From Sapria himalayana (taxonomy: Eukaryota > Streptophyta > Magnoliopsida > Malpighiales > Rafflesiaceae), in NCBI GenBank assembly GCA_029783825.1, contig JAREIK010008192.1:1-64000 (forward strand): 64,000 nucleotides of DNA, given 5' to 3'. The position numbers and the translations under genes were made by a program. Shown one piece after another: positions 39,470-55,460 of the stretch (position 1 is the first letter of the stretch; every line of letters begins with the position of its first letter). Under the pieces are notes generated by a model. That model was not told the DNA's origin and did not search any database. It worked only from the letters and a program-made list of their open reading frames with translations.

Positions 39470-39886
39470 TAGATTAACGACAGAAATAATCCCCAGCTCA
39501 AATAGGTAGGAAAAATTCACTAGCTAAATGCATATATTTTGTGAAAATTTTCATTTAAGGACTAATCGCTTGCAAAATCATGCAAATATTTTATTAGATA
39601 ATTATTTAGTGATGGAATTTGTCTCAATCTAATTAACTGGGGAAAGTTCATTGCTAAAGATATTGCTAAAATTGTAGCAAATCTTTGTCCGAAAATCTAC
39701 AATAATATTGACTAGGAATATTTTTCAATTGAAAGTTTCCATCTCTAATCTGTCACAAATTCATCAAAAATTTGTAATTCAATGTAAAATCTAACATCTC
39801 TTGATATTCCCTAGCTAATCCCGTGCAAATTAGATATGAATTATTATTCTAGCTAAATTTTTATAGCTAAATAAATATTTTATTAT
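39470..39886 (+). mobile_element. Second CACTA-like 3' end, more decayed
   Basis: Contains CTAGCTAAAT, TTAGTGATGGAA, TTCATTGCTAAAG, TCCCTAGCTAATCCC and ATTCTAGCTAAAT, decayed copies of the TTAGCTAGGGA / TTAGYGAYGGAA motifs. It ends ATTTTATTATAGTG, compatible with a CACTA 3' terminus, and the CTAT array restarts within a few bases. Confidence 0.55.
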
Positions 39887-40532
39887 AGTGTTTTATTATC
39901 TATTTGTCTATTTATTTTTATATCTATTTGTATATCTATATGTCTATTTATCTATATATTTATCTATCTATGTATATTTTTTAACTATCTATATTTCTTT
40001 CTTTATTTCTAGCTATTTTTCAATCAATTAAACTATCTATATTTCTATATATCTTTCTATTTTTCTATCTATTTATCTATATATCTATCTATCTATATAT
40101 CTAAAAAAATTCTAACTAACTAACTATCTATCTGCCATTCTATCTATCTATCTATCTAACAATCTATATATCTATCTATCTATCTATCTATCTATATGTC
40201 TATCTATTTGTCTATCTATCTATCTATCTATGTATCTATTTGTCTATATATCTATCTATATATCTATCTGTCTGACTATCTATTTTTCTATCTATTTTTC
40301 TATCTATTTATCTATCAAGCAAACTATCAATCTATCTATCTATCTGTTTGTTTGTCTGTCTATCTATATGTCTATAAATCTATTTATATATCTATCTATG
40401 TACCTATATATATATATATATCTATTTGTGTTTCTATTTGTGTATCTATTTGTAAATCTATTTTTTATCTATTTTTTTATCTATATGTCCATCTATCTAT
40501 TTATCTATTTATCTATCTATCAATATATATAA

Positions 40533-40574
<42 letters not shown>

Positions 40575-43500
40575 ATCTATCGATCTATTTGTTTATCTAT
40601 CTGACTATCTATCTACATATCTATCTATCTATCAATATATCTATCTGACTATCTATCTATCTTTCTTTCTATCTATTAGTTTATCTATCTATCTATCTAT
40701 CTATGTGTCTATCTATTTATCAAACCTTTTATCTGTCTATCTATATATCTATCCATCTATCTGTCTATCTATATATCTATTTATCTATCTGTCTGATTTC
40801 CTATATATTTGTGAACTTTTTTTTCAATCTATCTATCTATAATCTGTCAATCTATCTATCTATTTGTCTATCTATTTGTTTATCTATCTGTTTATCTATT
40901 TATCTAACTATCTATCTATCTATCAATTTATCTTTCTATATAATTATATATCTATCTTTCTATCTATCTATCTGTCTGTCTATAAATATTTCTATCTATA
41001 TATCTATCTATATATTTTTATATCTTTTTTCCTAACTATCTATCTATATATCTATCTGTCTATCTAACATATATCTAACTATTTGTGTATCTATTTGTCT
41101 ATTGATTTGTCATTCTATCTATCTATCTATCTATTTGACTATCTATTTGTCTATCTATTTGCCTTTCTATTGTCTATACATTTATCTATATATCTATAAA
41201 TCAATCAATCTATCTATCTATCTAACTGTCTATCAATCTGTCTATCTATCTAAGTTTCTATCTATCTATCTATATATATATATATCTATATATTTATCAT
41301 ATTATCTATCTATCTTTATGTATGTCTATATGTCTATAGTTCTATCTATCTATCTAAATATTTTTTAATCTATCTATCTATTTGACTTTCAATTTTTCTA
41401 TATATCAATATGTCTATCTATTTGCCTTTATATATGTGTAAATATCTATCTATTTGTCTGCCTATGTATTTGTATATCTATCTTTCTATCTGTCTATATA
41501 TCTGTCTATCTATCTGGATGTATTTCTACCTATTTATTTGTCTCTCTATCTTCTATCTATCTAACTATTTATCAATCAAACAATCAATCTAACTATCTCT
41601 TTGTCTATCTATCTATTTGTCGATCTGTCTATTTATCTATCTGTCTGTCTATCGATATATTAATCTATATCTATTTATTTTTGCGTATCTATGTGTCTGC
41701 CTATCTAATTGTATATTTGTATGACTAACAAACTAACTATTTGTCTGTCTATTTGTCTATCTATGAGTCTATATATCTATCTACCTATTTGTTTATCTAT
41801 CTATCTATATATCTATCTGTCTATTTATCTATCTATCCATCCATCTATCTTTCAATGTATCTATCTATATAAATATTTGTCTATCAATCTATGTATCTAT
41901 CTGTCTGTCTGTCTATCTATTTGGATGTCTATCTTTTTATCTATCTGCCTATCTATCTATCATCATATCTATGTAACTAACTATCTATTTGTTTATATAT
42001 TCATGTGTCATCTATCTATATATTTGCTTATCTTTTTATCTATATATTCATTTTTCTATCTATCTATCTTTTTGTTTATCTGTCTATCTATATGTTTGTC
42101 TATTTTTCTATTTATCTATCTTTAAATCAATCAATCAATGAATCTGTCTATCAATCTATCTATTTATCTATCCATCTATTTATCTTTCTTTTTATTTTTA
42201 TGTCTATCTATCTGTCTAATTATCTATCATACAAAAAGTATATTAATCAGTCTATCAATCTATCTATCTATCAAATAATCTATATGTCTATCAATCTATC
42301 TATTAATCTATCTTTCAATCTATTTATCTATATGTTTATCTGACTATCTTTCTATCCATCTACTATCAAAAATATATATATCAAGCCATGTATCTATCTG
42401 TCTATCTATTTGTCTATTTATCTATCTATTGATTTAACTTACTGTCTATCTATCTTTCTATATATATATATATAATATATATTTCTATCTATCTTTATAT
42501 TTATATATATATATATATATCTCTCTCTCTCTATCTCTCTATCTATATGTCTATCTCTCTATGTATCTATCTATCTATCATCATCATTTCTATCAAACTA
42601 TCTTTCTATGTATATGTTTATCTATCTATTTGTCTATTTGTCTATCTATGTGATGTTTGTCTATCTATCTATCTATCTCTCTATATATCTTTCTATGTAT
42701 CTTTATTTCTTTCTTTATGTTATTTGTCTATCGATCTGTCTATAAATATGTATATTTATTTGTCTATCCATCTATCTATCTATTAGGCAATCAATCAATT
42801 GATCTATCTATCTATCAGTTAATCCATCTATCTATCTATTTATCTATCTGTCTGCAAATCTATCTATCAATCTATATATCAAACTAATTATCAAGTTGTC
42901 TTTCAATATATCTATTAATCTGTCAATCAAACTGAATATATATCTAAATATGTATTTTTCTATCTATTTACCAATCAATCTATTTGTCTAATTCTTTATC
43001 TATCCATCTATCTATATGTCTATCTATCCGTCGATCTATCCATCTATCTATAGATCTTACTATATGTCTATCTATCCTCTATCTATCTATCTATATACAT
43101 GTCTATCTATCTATCTATCGACCTATCTATCATTGTGTCTTTATAATTTTCTATCTTTAGATCTATATGTATATCTATCAGTCAATTTATCTATCTATTT
43201 ATTTATCTATCTATCTATATACCTAGTTGTCTATCTATATGTATATCTATTTGTTTATCTATATGTCTATATGTCTATCTATATATCTATCTATCTATAT
43301 ATCTATCTATCTATTTATCAATCTATCTAACTATCTGACGTATCTATAAATATATCTATTTATTTGTTATCTATCAATATAATAATCTATCTATCTATAT
43401 GTTAATCTATCTATCATATATATATCTTTCTATCTTTCTATCTGGTTATCAATTTATCTATCTATCTTTTTATCAATTTGTCGATCTATCTGTATATCGA

Positions 43501-46490
43501 TCTATCTAACTATCATTATATCTATTTATCTATTAATCTTTCTATCTATTTGTATATATATTTGCTTAGCTATCTATCTATCAATCTTTTTATCTATCTG
43601 TCTGTCTAATTATATATATATATATATTTTCTATCTATCTTTTTACCTATTATCTATCTATCTATCTTTTTATCTATCTATCATCTATCTATGTTTTTTT
43701 ATCTATTTATCTCTCTATCTATCTATCTAATTATCTACATATATATATATTTATATGTCTGTCTATCTACAATGTATCTATCTATCTGTATTTCTATATG
43801 TCTATCTATCTATTTTTTTGTATATCTATCTGTCTATCTATCTATCTATATGTATGTATATCTATCTAACTATCTAACTATATATCTTTATCTCGGTCTA
43901 GCTATATATCTATCTGTCTATCTATCTACATATCTATCTATATGTTTATCTTTTTATATGTTTATCTGTTTGTCTATCTATCTGTAGGTTTATATATTTG
44001 TCTATTTGACTGCATATATATATCTTTCTTTCTTTTTATCTATTTATCTTTCTTTCTAATGGTTTATATGTATGTTTATTTGTTTGTTTATCTTTATGTC
44101 TATCTATCTTTATTTCTATCTCTTTGCCTATATTTTTGTCTATATAATTATGTCTGCTCATCTATATGTCTATCTGTCTCTCTATTTATCTATATATCTA
44201 TCTTTCTATCTCTTTCTTTATCTATATGTCTTTTTATTTGTCTTTCTATTTATCTATCGATCTATTTGCGTATTTGTTTGTCTATCTATATATCTATTTA
44301 TATATCTATCTATCTGTCTGTCTATCTATTTATCTAGTTGTCTATCTATTTGTCTATCTATTTTTCCTTCAATCTGTCCATCCATCTATCTATCTATATG
44401 TATATCTTTATGTCTATGTATATGCCTATCTATCTATCTATTTATCTTTTTGTCTACTTATTTTAATATTTATCTATTTATCTAGCAAGCTAACTAGCTA
44501 TCTATTTAAATATCTATCTATTTATCTTTCATTCAATCAATCTATCTATATATCTATTTGTATGTCTAATAATCTATCTATTGATCCATATATTTATCTA
44601 TCTATCTAACTATCTATCTTATAATTTATCTATAAATTTATTTATCTATCTATCTCTCTATTTGTCTATCTAACTATCAATCTATATAACTATCTATTTG
44701 TCTGTCTTTCTATTTATTTATCTATCAATCAATATTTCAAAATGTGTATCAATTCGTTTATCAATATGTCTATTAATCTATCAATCTATCTATCTATCTA
44801 TTTATTTATTTGTCAATCTATCTACTTATCTATCTATATCTCTGTTTATCTATCAATCAATCTGTCTGTCATTCTATATGTCTATCTGTTTGTCTATCTA
44901 TCAATCTATTTATCTATCTTTCTATTTATATATCTGACTATCTATCATATATATTTCTATCTTTCTCTCTATCTATTTATCTATTTATCTATTTGTATAT
45001 CTTTATGTATATCTACTTATCTTTTTATCTATCTATCTATCTATATAGTTTTTTATCCATCTTTCTGTGTAATAATTTGTTTATCTATCTACCTATCAAT
45101 CTATTAATATATATATATATATATGACTATCTACCTATCTATCAATATGTCTATTAATCTATCCATCTATCTGTTTGTTTATTAATCTACCTGTCTATCT
45201 ATCTATCAATCTTTCTATCATCCTAACTATAAATTTGTCTATCAATATATCTATGAATTTGTATATCAATTTATCTATAAGCATGTGTAAAAATCAGTCT
45301 ATCACCCTCTTTTAAAATATGTATATCAATCTATCTATGAATCTATTTATCAATCTATCTATCAATCTTTCTATCTATCTATCTTTCTATCATTCTAAAT
45401 TTTTATCTGTCAGTCTATCAATCTATATATCTATCTATTTATATATCTATATGTCTATCAATTTATATATTTTTATCTCTATGTGTTTGTCCTTCTTTCT
45501 ATCTGTCTATCTATCTATCTATTTATCTATCTATTTGTATATCTATCTATATGTTTATTTGGTTGTCTATTTGTCTGTCAAATTATCTATCTATCTATCT
45601 ATCAGTCTACATATCATTCTACCTATCTAGCTGTCTATTTGTATGTTTATCTGTCTATTTGTCTATCTAGCTATTTATCTATTTGTCTATCTATCTATCT
45701 ATTTATATGTCTGTCTATCTATCTATTTATCTGTCAATAATCTGTATATCTATTTATCTATATATCTATTGGTATATCTATCTATAAGTATGTATATCTA
45801 TCTACCTATCTTTCTTTCTATATCTATTGATCTATCTATGTATCTATATGAATATCTGTCTATCTATTTATTATCTATATGTCTATCTGTCTATTTGTCT
45901 ATCTATCTATCTATCTTTTTGTCTATATCGCTATCTATCTATTTGTGTATCTATCTATCTATTTGTCTATTTATCTATCTATTTATCTATTTATATATCT
46001 ATCTATCTTTCTATCTATCTATCAATCTATCTTTTATTATATCTGTTTATCAATCAATCTATCTATCTATCTATCAATTTTTTGATCTATCTATCTATCT
46101 ATCTATCCATCAATTTGTCTACTAATCTATCTATTTATCTGACTATTATTCTGTCTATCAATCAATCACTCAATATATTTTTCAATCTCATTATCAATCT
46201 GTCCATCTATCTTTCTATCTATCTATATGTTTTTCTATCTATCTATATATTAGTCTATCTATCTGTCTCTCTATTTGTCTAGCTATATGTCTATCTATTT
46301 GTCTAACTATATTTTTATCTATCTATCTATTTGTATGTCTTTTTATCTAGCTTTCTATCTATCTGTCTATCTATTTGTCTTTCTATTATTCCAAGTATCT
46401 ATTTATATGTCTATCAATTTGTATGTAAACCCATCTATCTATCTATATGTCTACCTGCCTATCTATCTATATGTCAATCTGTCGATCTAC

Positions 46491-46552
<62 letters not shown>

Positions 46553-47259
46553 CTATCCATCTTTCTATCTGTCTATCCATATGTTTTTCAATATGTATAT
46601 CTATGTGTCTGCTTATTTCTATTAATCTGTCATTCTGTCGATCTATATATTTGTCTACTTATCTATCTATCTGTTTATCTATCTATCTATTTATCTACCT
46701 ATCTATCTATCTATTTATTAGTCTATCTATTTATTTATCTACTCTCTATCAATCTATCTATATATATATGCATGTCTATTAATCTATCTAGCTATCAATC
46801 AATATATTTATCTATCAAACAATTTATCTATCTATCTGTCTATCTATTTATCTTTATATATATATTTAGTTATATATTTTTTTGTCTTTCTATATATCTA
46901 TCTGTCTATCTATCTATCTATATAAATATCTATCTATCTATCTAGTTTTTATATATCTATCTATCTTTCTCTCTATCTATCTATGTGTATATTTATCTGG
47001 TTGTCTATCTATTTATCTATTTATTTATCTATCTATATATAAGTCTATATCAATCTATTTATCTATATGTCCATCTATCAATCAATCTAATCATTTATCT
47101 AAAAATATATCTATCTGTCTGTGTATCGATTTGTCTGTTGATCTATCTATCTGTCTATATATCTACCTATCTATTTGTCTATCTATATGTCTATCTATAT
47201 GTCTATCTATCTTTCAATAAAAATATCTATCTATTCATTGACCAATCTGCCTATCTATT

Positions 47260-47312
<53 letters not shown>

Positions 47313-47457
47313 ATCTATCTATCTATCTATCTATTAGTCTATCTTTTTTTCTGCCTATCTATATTTCTATATATTTATCTATCTATCTTTCTTTCTATTT
47401 ATCAATGTATCTACCTGTCTATATATATATATATATATACATACGTAAATATATATC

Positions 47458-47495
<38 letters not shown>

Positions 47496-47512
47496 CATAT
47501 AATCTATTTTAA
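39887..47512. repeat. CTAT tetranucleotide array, 7.6 kb (largest complete one)
   Basis: Imperfect CTAT with AT runs at about 40531-40571, 42460-42520, 46496-46548, 47265-47310 and 47425-47490. It starts at a CACTA-like 3' end and ends near ACATATAATCTATTTTAATG. The many plus-strand open frames (Leu/Ser/Ile/Tyr) are repeat translations. Confidence 0.97.
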
Positions 47513-48099
47513 TGTCAAATCAATTAAAGTAATCAATGTTGATAACTATAATAAAAAATGACATTTAATCAATCAGTTGAGCATGGTTTGTGTAGACATG
47601 TATGTGTACGCAATGCACAAAGTTCTTGACTAACATAAGGTTAGAGAAAGGTATATAAATATATATATATCAACAAATCTTACCATTGATATATCAAAGA
47701 GGCCATATCTGATTGTCTTGAACTCGAGGCTTATTACTATTGAGTGAATAAATGTATCATCACATCAAAACATGATTTATTTTAATTTTAATTTAGACAA
47801 AGTAGTCTATATTGATTGACTATCAACAAAAAAGGCATTGAATTAATCAGTTGAGCTTAAATATAAAGAAGAGTAAAACTGTGTGTGTATTTTGAGGAGA
47901 GATGTGAAGGAAAGGTACCTGAAGAATGTACTCAAGCTCCCTAAATACAAAGTTAAGAACTTCATGAGACTTACCATGTGAATAAAATTTGGAATCATCT
48001 TCTCTAGAAAAAGTAGATTTTATTTAAAAAAACAATACTACCTAAGAGTAAATACACTGGGCTGCTTCCAGCTTGGCATTTCCTTTTCAAATACATGAA
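47513..48099. other. Short unique region, possible exon remnant on the minus strand
   Basis: Ordinary AT-rich sequence with a short internal duplication (TTAATCAATCAGTTGAGC near 47560, GAATTAATCAGTTGAGC near 47838). On the minus strand about 47985-47920 reads HGKSHEVLNFVFRELEYILQ and ends CAG followed by GTACC, like an exon end and 5' splice site. I do not recognise it, and it is too short to call a gene. Confidence 0.3.
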
Positions 48100-48470
48100 T
48101 AGAAAGATATATAGAAAACAAATATATAGATAAATAGAAAGATATATTTATTTATATATATAGATAAATAGCTGACATAAAGATAGATAAATAGGCAGAT
48201 TAGATAGACAGATATATAGATAGATTATTAGATAGATAAATTGTCAAATAGATTGATAGATATAGATTGACAGATAGATAGAGATAAAGATATAAAAAAA
48301 GATATTCAGATATATAGACATTTAATTAGACAGAAAGATATACTAATAGATAAATAGATATATAGATAGAAAGATAGATAGAATAATAGATAGACATATA
48401 GATAGAAAGATAGATAGATCGATCGATCGATAGATGCCTAGATAGATAGATAAATAGATAGATAGATTTT
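48100..48470. repeat. Short GATA-orientation array
   Basis: Imperfect GATA units with one GATCGATCGATC run near 48418. Opposite in orientation to the large array ending at 47512. Confidence 0.93.
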
Positions 48471-49387
<917 letters not shown>

Positions 49388-49639
49388 ATAATTTTAGCAT
49401 GATGAGACAAGCTTTGTTGACATATCTGGATGTAGACGTAATCTTTGCCTATTTTGCTTGAGTTTTGTTCTATTATGTGGATGACATCATCTATTTCTAG
49501 GAGATTCAAATTATATTATATTTATATATTGAATGCCTGAAATACAAGATCACATTTGCATTGTTCTGATATGTTGTATGCTGAACTTGTTTGTTTTCTG
49601 TTTTGTCTTTTTTCCATTGGATCCCATGGGTATGAGAAC
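49388..49639. other. Probable 3' UTR of the ARF1 retrocopy, then spacer
   Basis: Ordinary composition with T-rich stretches after the stop, as in a plant 3' UTR. No long poly(A) remains. The satellite begins at about 49640. Confidence 0.5.
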
Positions 49640-50640
49640 ATATAACTATAAATAATTGTCTTTGATTATATGTATAACTATAAAATATTATACATTATTA
49701 TATTTAAAAATATAAGTAACAACATATATTTTATATACATTTTTATATATTAGTATATAAAAGTGTATTTTACCATATATATACCTATAGATAACTATAT
49801 GTATAAATATATAAAATTATAAAAAAATATATATATACCTACATGTATAAATATAAGTATAACTATATGTGTAACTATATGTATAACCACATGTAACTAT
49901 ATTTATATTTACATGTATAACAACAAACAACATTATGTTAACTATATGTGTATAAATATATATAAATATATGTATAACTATATATAAATATTTGTATAAC
50001 TATATAACACTTTATTTAATTTAATATAACTATATTTGTAACTATGTATACATATATGTAAATTTATATATTTGTTTATAACTTTATATATTTATGTATA
50101 ACTATTTGTATGAAAATATCTATATATAACTATATGTTTAACTATATAAATATATTTACAGCTATATTTACTATATGTATAATAACATATAACTATAGAT
50201 AATTATATCTTATTATATGTATAACTTTAAAAGCTTTATACCTAACTTAATTTAAATATATAATTTACAGCTTATTTTTAATATTTATTTGTATATATTA
50301 GTATATAAAAATGTATTTTATTATATCTATACCTATACATAACTATATGTATAATTATAGAAAATTATGAAAATATATATATACCTACATGTATAAATAT
50401 AAGTATAACTATATGTGTAACTATATGTATAACCACATGTAACTATATTTATATTTACATGTATAACAACAAACAACATTATGTTAACTATATGTGTATA
50501 AATATATATAAATATTTGTATAACTATATAACACTCTATATAATTAAATATAACTTTATTTGTAACTATGTATACATATCTGTAAATCTATATATTTGTT
50601 TATAACTTTGTATGCATTTATGTATACCTACTTATAATTA
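49640..50640. repeat. ~0.55-kb AT-rich satellite, two monomers
   Basis: The same monomer as at 8250-10400, with markers at about 49676 and 50220. The phrase CTACATGTATAAATATAAGTATAAC occurs in both units. It begins just after the ARF1 retrocopy. Confidence 0.82.
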
Positions 50641-50980
50641 CTTGGAGCTATGGAACAATGCAAAACAGCCTCAGAAATCAGGTATTATTTGGATGATAGC
50701 TATCATACACTGCTTTCTTTTTACTTATAACACTAATGTATGCTGATTAAATATTATTAAAATTTGAAACTTGTAATCACATCACAATTTTTCTATAATA
50801 ATGAGAGTAATATAAGCTCTAATTTATTTAACAATTTACATCCTCAGTTAATTGGGTACACTCTGGAAAGATACATGAGTTGATAATGAAATCATACAAA
50901 TCTCATGAGATCGATGTTGCTTAAAATAAGGAATAGGAGCTATGGATCAATGCAAACCAGCATCAAAAATCAGGTATGAT
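50641..50980 (+). pseudogene. Transposase_24-like tail exons (two tandem copies)
   Basis: GAGCTATGGAACAATGCAAA at 50641 onward reads ELWNNAKQPQKSG. After an intron-like stretch, 50850-50985 reads WVHSGKIHELIMKSYKSHE, then after two stops ELWINANQHQKSG. The pattern of a charged stretch followed by E-L-W-x-x-A...K-x-G is like the end of the Transposase_24 domain in CACTA accessory proteins. Both exon ends run into GGTATGAT or GGTATTAT, possible 5' splice sites. Assignment is tentative. It is repeated at 59675-60015. Confidence 0.5.
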
Positions 50981-51244
50981 ATTGATGATAGCCATCAAAA
51001 ACTACTTTCATTTTCCTTATTAAACTAATGAATGCTGAAAAAATGGTCATAAAATTTGAAACTCCTAATCATAGTAGGTTTGCTATTATGTTTATTTCAA
51101 GGCTAATTTATAAACTTCTATAGACTATTATCCATTTATATTTAATATTGCTTCTCATATAGTTTGTGCTTTGCTTATTCACTTGATATCTACATGAAAA
51201 CATCCTTTGAGTAGCCAAGTAATTTTACACGTTGAACTTTATTA
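50981..51244. other. Spacer, nothing recognised
   Basis: Ordinary AT-rich sequence, conserved at 60016-60285, with no reading frame. Confidence 0.5.
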
Positions 51245-51635
51245 AGTATATATGTACATGTACACTGTAGTGTACATGTACATATATTATATGTACACGT
51301 ACATATATAATGGTATATATGTATAAGTTTTTACAAGTATATATGTACATACTTGTACATATATACTCTGCAATGTAAATGTACATACATGTACTTATAT
51401 ACTATTGTGTATATCTATACGCGTATATATTTACATATGCACTATAGTGTATATGTACATTTACTGAGTATATATGTACATATAAATACTTGTACATGTG
51501 TACCAGTACATATGTACATATACATATATACCACTATGTACATATATACTCCTATATATGTATATGTACATATATATCAGTATATATATACATATATACT
51601 ACAGTATATATGTACAAATATATTACAGTATTATA
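51245..51635. repeat. Palindromic GTAC/TATA minisatellite
   Basis: Units such as GTATATATGTACATGTACAC and ACTATAGTGTATATGTACAT are self-complementary. The open frame at 51353-51667 is its translation (Tyr/Ile/Thr/His) and not a gene. The matching tract is at 60280-60640. Confidence 0.8.
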
Positions 51636-51764
51636 TATTTATGACATTAAGATTTACAAAATCATGACATAGAGTTTTTAGTGCGGTAGAATTTAGCATG
51701 GTTTGTATTAAATAAAAATTTTGCAAGATTTGTAGTAATCTAAAACTCTTCATCTGTTATATCT

Positions 51765-52075
51765 ACTACTAAACTATATGTGTATACCTATATATAAATA
51801 TTTGTATAACTATATAAACTCTATATAATTAAATATAAGTATATTTGTAATTATGTATACATATATGTATATATATTTGTAAATCTATATTTTTTTTCTA
51901 ACTTTGTATATATTTATATACAACTGCGTATAACTTCATGTATGAATATATCTATATATAACTATATGTTTAACTATATATAACTAATTATAACTATATA
52001 TACTATATGTATAATAACATATAAATATAAATACTTGTATCTTACTATATGTATAACTATAAAAACTTTTTACAT
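51765..52075. repeat. Partial AT-rich satellite monomer
   Basis: CTATATGTGTATACCTATATATAAATATTTGTATAAC through TATCTTACTATATGTATAAC matches part of the ~0.55-kb monomer. The matching block is 60765-61085. Confidence 0.78.
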
Positions 52076-53591
52076 TTAGATTAGGGATTAATCAGCTATA
52101 AGAATAAAAAAGTAAAATTTATGATTAATTAAAAAAATTATTAAAATATTAAGAAAATAATTATTCTTGTTTAATGTAATTATGATTATGAAGTATCTGA
52201 AGATGATAACTTTTTAATTCAAATAAGATAGATGCAAGTTATAGGTTGGTTTGTCGAATATGAGTTTTTATAAGCTATTAAAATACTTAGACATCAATTA
52301 TTGTTCTACTTTTTTTAGATGACATGAAGAATCTAGATGCATTGAGTTTGTAAAAATTATATAAAATTATTTTTCGTGATATCTAAAATGTCACGTGATT
52401 AGCTGATCTTTACTATGTTTAGTGTATATTAAAATCTATCGTATTTATGATTGTGAATATTATTTTAGATAGGAAAATCAAATTACAATCAATATTATTG
52501 AAATTTGTTATTATAGAGAGATTAAGATAATACATAGATGAGTCTTGAAATTCAATTTCATACATTACACAAAAATACATATGATGATGTATATGATAAA
52601 ATTTAAAGTTGTATAGATCATAACAGTTAGATAGAAAATGATGTTATAATTTTTATCATTTTATGACTTAATGATTTGTAATATTTTTTATGTTTTAGTT
52701 TTATTTATAAAGATTATGTTACCATATTTTATTTTAATAAGTATTAATTATAATTTTAATTTAAATTTTCTATATACTAGATATGTGTGTATATATTTTT
52801 CATTTACATTATGTATACATGTATCTACACAATAATTTCTATCTATATACAATGTGTATATATGTATATATTCAATATGAGTGTGTATACACATTGTATG
52901 TACATTCTATATACATTATGTATGTATTTTGTATATTGTAATACACAATAATTATATTATGTGTATATATAGATACACATAATAATTAACACATCTATGT
53001 TATGTATAATATATTGATTTAATGCTAACATCATGCTCAACACTTGCCGCTTACACACACTATCCTAGGGACATGGCCCATAGTAGTCTAGGGTCCAGGG
53101 CCTAGGATCTTGTGAGGTGGACCAGGTGCCATGGACAGGCCCTGACTAGGGTATGCTTGGCTCTCCTGGTTCAGACCCTGCCTATTCTAGATTGGGCACG
53201 TGCCTTGCCAGATAATAACCTTTCTCATCATAATTTATGGCAAAGATTTTCATGAGAACTATCTGGAGTATATTAATTTTTTTTTCTATGAAGTTTGTGG
53301 TGATGAATATATATAATATTCATTATATTTATTGCATAATTTTAATGTATGTATTTTTATTTAACTTGTATCTAGTCTAGGTAGTGTAGTGCTTATATTG
53401 ATGGCATGCTTCAACCACTTTTTCTTTTGTTCTTTAAAAAAAACATCATGTTTCTTGGGGTAGTCTTCAACATATTAGCTGAAATGATGGTGGTTGTGGT
53501 GGTATTTTCACTTTTATTTCTCCCATTTTATATCATGTTCAAAAATATAAATACATTCGTTCAGGTGCATGATTCTTAATGCAACCAAACC

Positions 53592-53598
53592 TATAAAA
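53592..53598 (+). promoter_or_regulatory. Candidate TATA box in copy B
   Basis: CCTATAAAAGTG with GTACAATGCCACATAGAAG downstream, the same arrangement as at 22794 in copy A. Function is inferred only from conservation. Confidence 0.45.
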
Positions 53599-54689
53599 GT
53601 GATTAAGTACAATGCCACATAGAAGAAGAAATACATGATGAAAATTTATCTTCGAGCGCAAGTTAGATTTATAAGATAGAGAGCATGTTGTGATTGAATT
53701 AGCACCAAGGTCATTGGAGATTGTATTATTTAGTTTTGGCACGTGTTATTTTTTTGTTATGTTTTGGAAGATAAAAATTCTGTTTGTCTGAACATGTACT
53801 ATTCTGATTTTCACTGCACGACTTTTTTTATTTTTTATTTGTCAATTAGTTTTTGTAAAGTCTAAAGCCTGTGCAATTTGTTAATGATACTAGGTTTCTA
53901 CTTACCATGCAGTGTTTGATGTTCTGGCAATGCAATACTGGGCCTCATGTGCTAGCTCTTGTGGTGTGATGATATTTCTTTTCAGTCATGTGGCGCATGA
54001 CATGCACTATATATGTACAAGTATATAAGTATGAATATACTTGGTATATACAAATGTATATAATGAGTATATACGTAGGTATATAATGAGTATGTACATA
54101 AGTTGGTGCATATATTTATTTGTAGACATGTATATATTGTCTTACATACACGCCCATTCACACACACACACACATGTTTGAATATATAATTGCTCTGGCT
54201 GGTCTAGTCATCATCATGCATTGCTTACCGATGCAGATCATAAAAGTCATGAATATTAGACCTTTCCCAAACTGTGGCATGAAGATATTTCTTATCTATG
54301 CCAGCCTGGCAGACATAGGTTGGTCTTAAATCTTTTAGTAATTGTGTAGATATGCAATTATCACATGGTACAAAGCATATCTATGAAGAAATAAGTTTTC
54401 TTGTGGTAGGCACTTCAATGATTGGTTATAATAGTACTGTCTTAGGATGATGATAATTATGCTCGTGTAGTGTCAGGTAATTTTATTACATCTCACAAAA
54501 TTGTATTCAATTGGAAGGAAAAACATATCATTACATGATTTTTACAGGCCGCAAGTGCCAAAAGGAATATCTGGTCCTATTTAGGTAGAAGTAGCTCGCC
54601 GCCACATCAAAAACTCACTCAATCTCAAAATAAGTGGTTGGTAGGGATGTTTATCAATCGAGCATCATCACCAGCCCCACTTTTATTAT

Positions 54690-54975
54690 CAGCGGTAGCG
54701 GCAGCGATAGTAGTGGTAGCGGAAGCGGTAGCTATAGCATAAGCTGTTGCAGTAGTGGCTATAGCAGGGGCAGTGGAACTAGTAATGGCAGCATCAGTAG
54801 CGACAGCTGTAGCAGTAGTAGGAGCAGTAGTAGCAGCTGCGGCGGTGGCAGTAGTAGCAACAGTGGAAGTGGCAGTGGCAGTAGCAACAGCAGGAGCAAT
54901 AGTAGCAGCAGCAGGTGCCAGTAGCAGCAGCAGGAGCAATAGTAGCAGTGGTGGTGGCTGTAGCAGCAGCAAAGG
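54690..54975. repeat. Degenerate GNN trinucleotide tract, copy B
   Basis: GCAGTAGTGGCAGCAG-type triplets, stop-free on both strands, ending GCAGCAGCAAAGGCTATATATACG. Leu-, Ala/Val-, Ser/Gly- or Cys-rich frames here are repeat translations. Confidence 0.85.
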
Positions 54976-55169
54976 CTATATATACGTGCATATATACGCA
55001 CGTATATTACTACAGTAATTATACATATAATACTATAGTATTATATGTACATATATACTGATTATATACATACACAATATATATGTACATAAAATACTGC
55101 AGTAATATATGATCATATATACTATAGTATATATGAACATATATACTATAGTATTATATATTTATCAAA

Positions 55170-55460
55170 ACATAACTTTTTTTAATTTTTTTATGATTTT
55201 ATTCACTGATTTAAATTTCATACAGATATGGTACCTCATTATTCTCTATATGAAGTTTGTATAAGTAAGAGGATTTATTATTAGACATTATGCGCCGCGA
55301 CTCGGACAGCTTTGTAGCAGTAGAAAGATGGTGATCGGAGGAACTGAGGAAGAGAAAGGAACATCAATGCACTGATAGATTATACATTATGCACTATCAG
55401 TAGATACATTGATGAATAAGATGTAATAAAATTTTGTTATATCTTTGTTTTAAATATGTA
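55170..55460. repeat. Conserved 3' module (copy B)
   Basis: TTTATCAAAACATAAC, GGTACCTCATTATTCTCTATATG, CGACTCGGACAGC, GATGGTGATCGGAGGAAC, ATCAATGCACTGATAGATTATAC and AGATACATTGATGAATAAG. Closest to the copy at 24400-24690. Confidence 0.8.

Noticed and set aside
51353..51672. 104-aa Tyr/Ile/His-rich frame
   Set aside because: Translation of the GTAC/TATA minisatellite.
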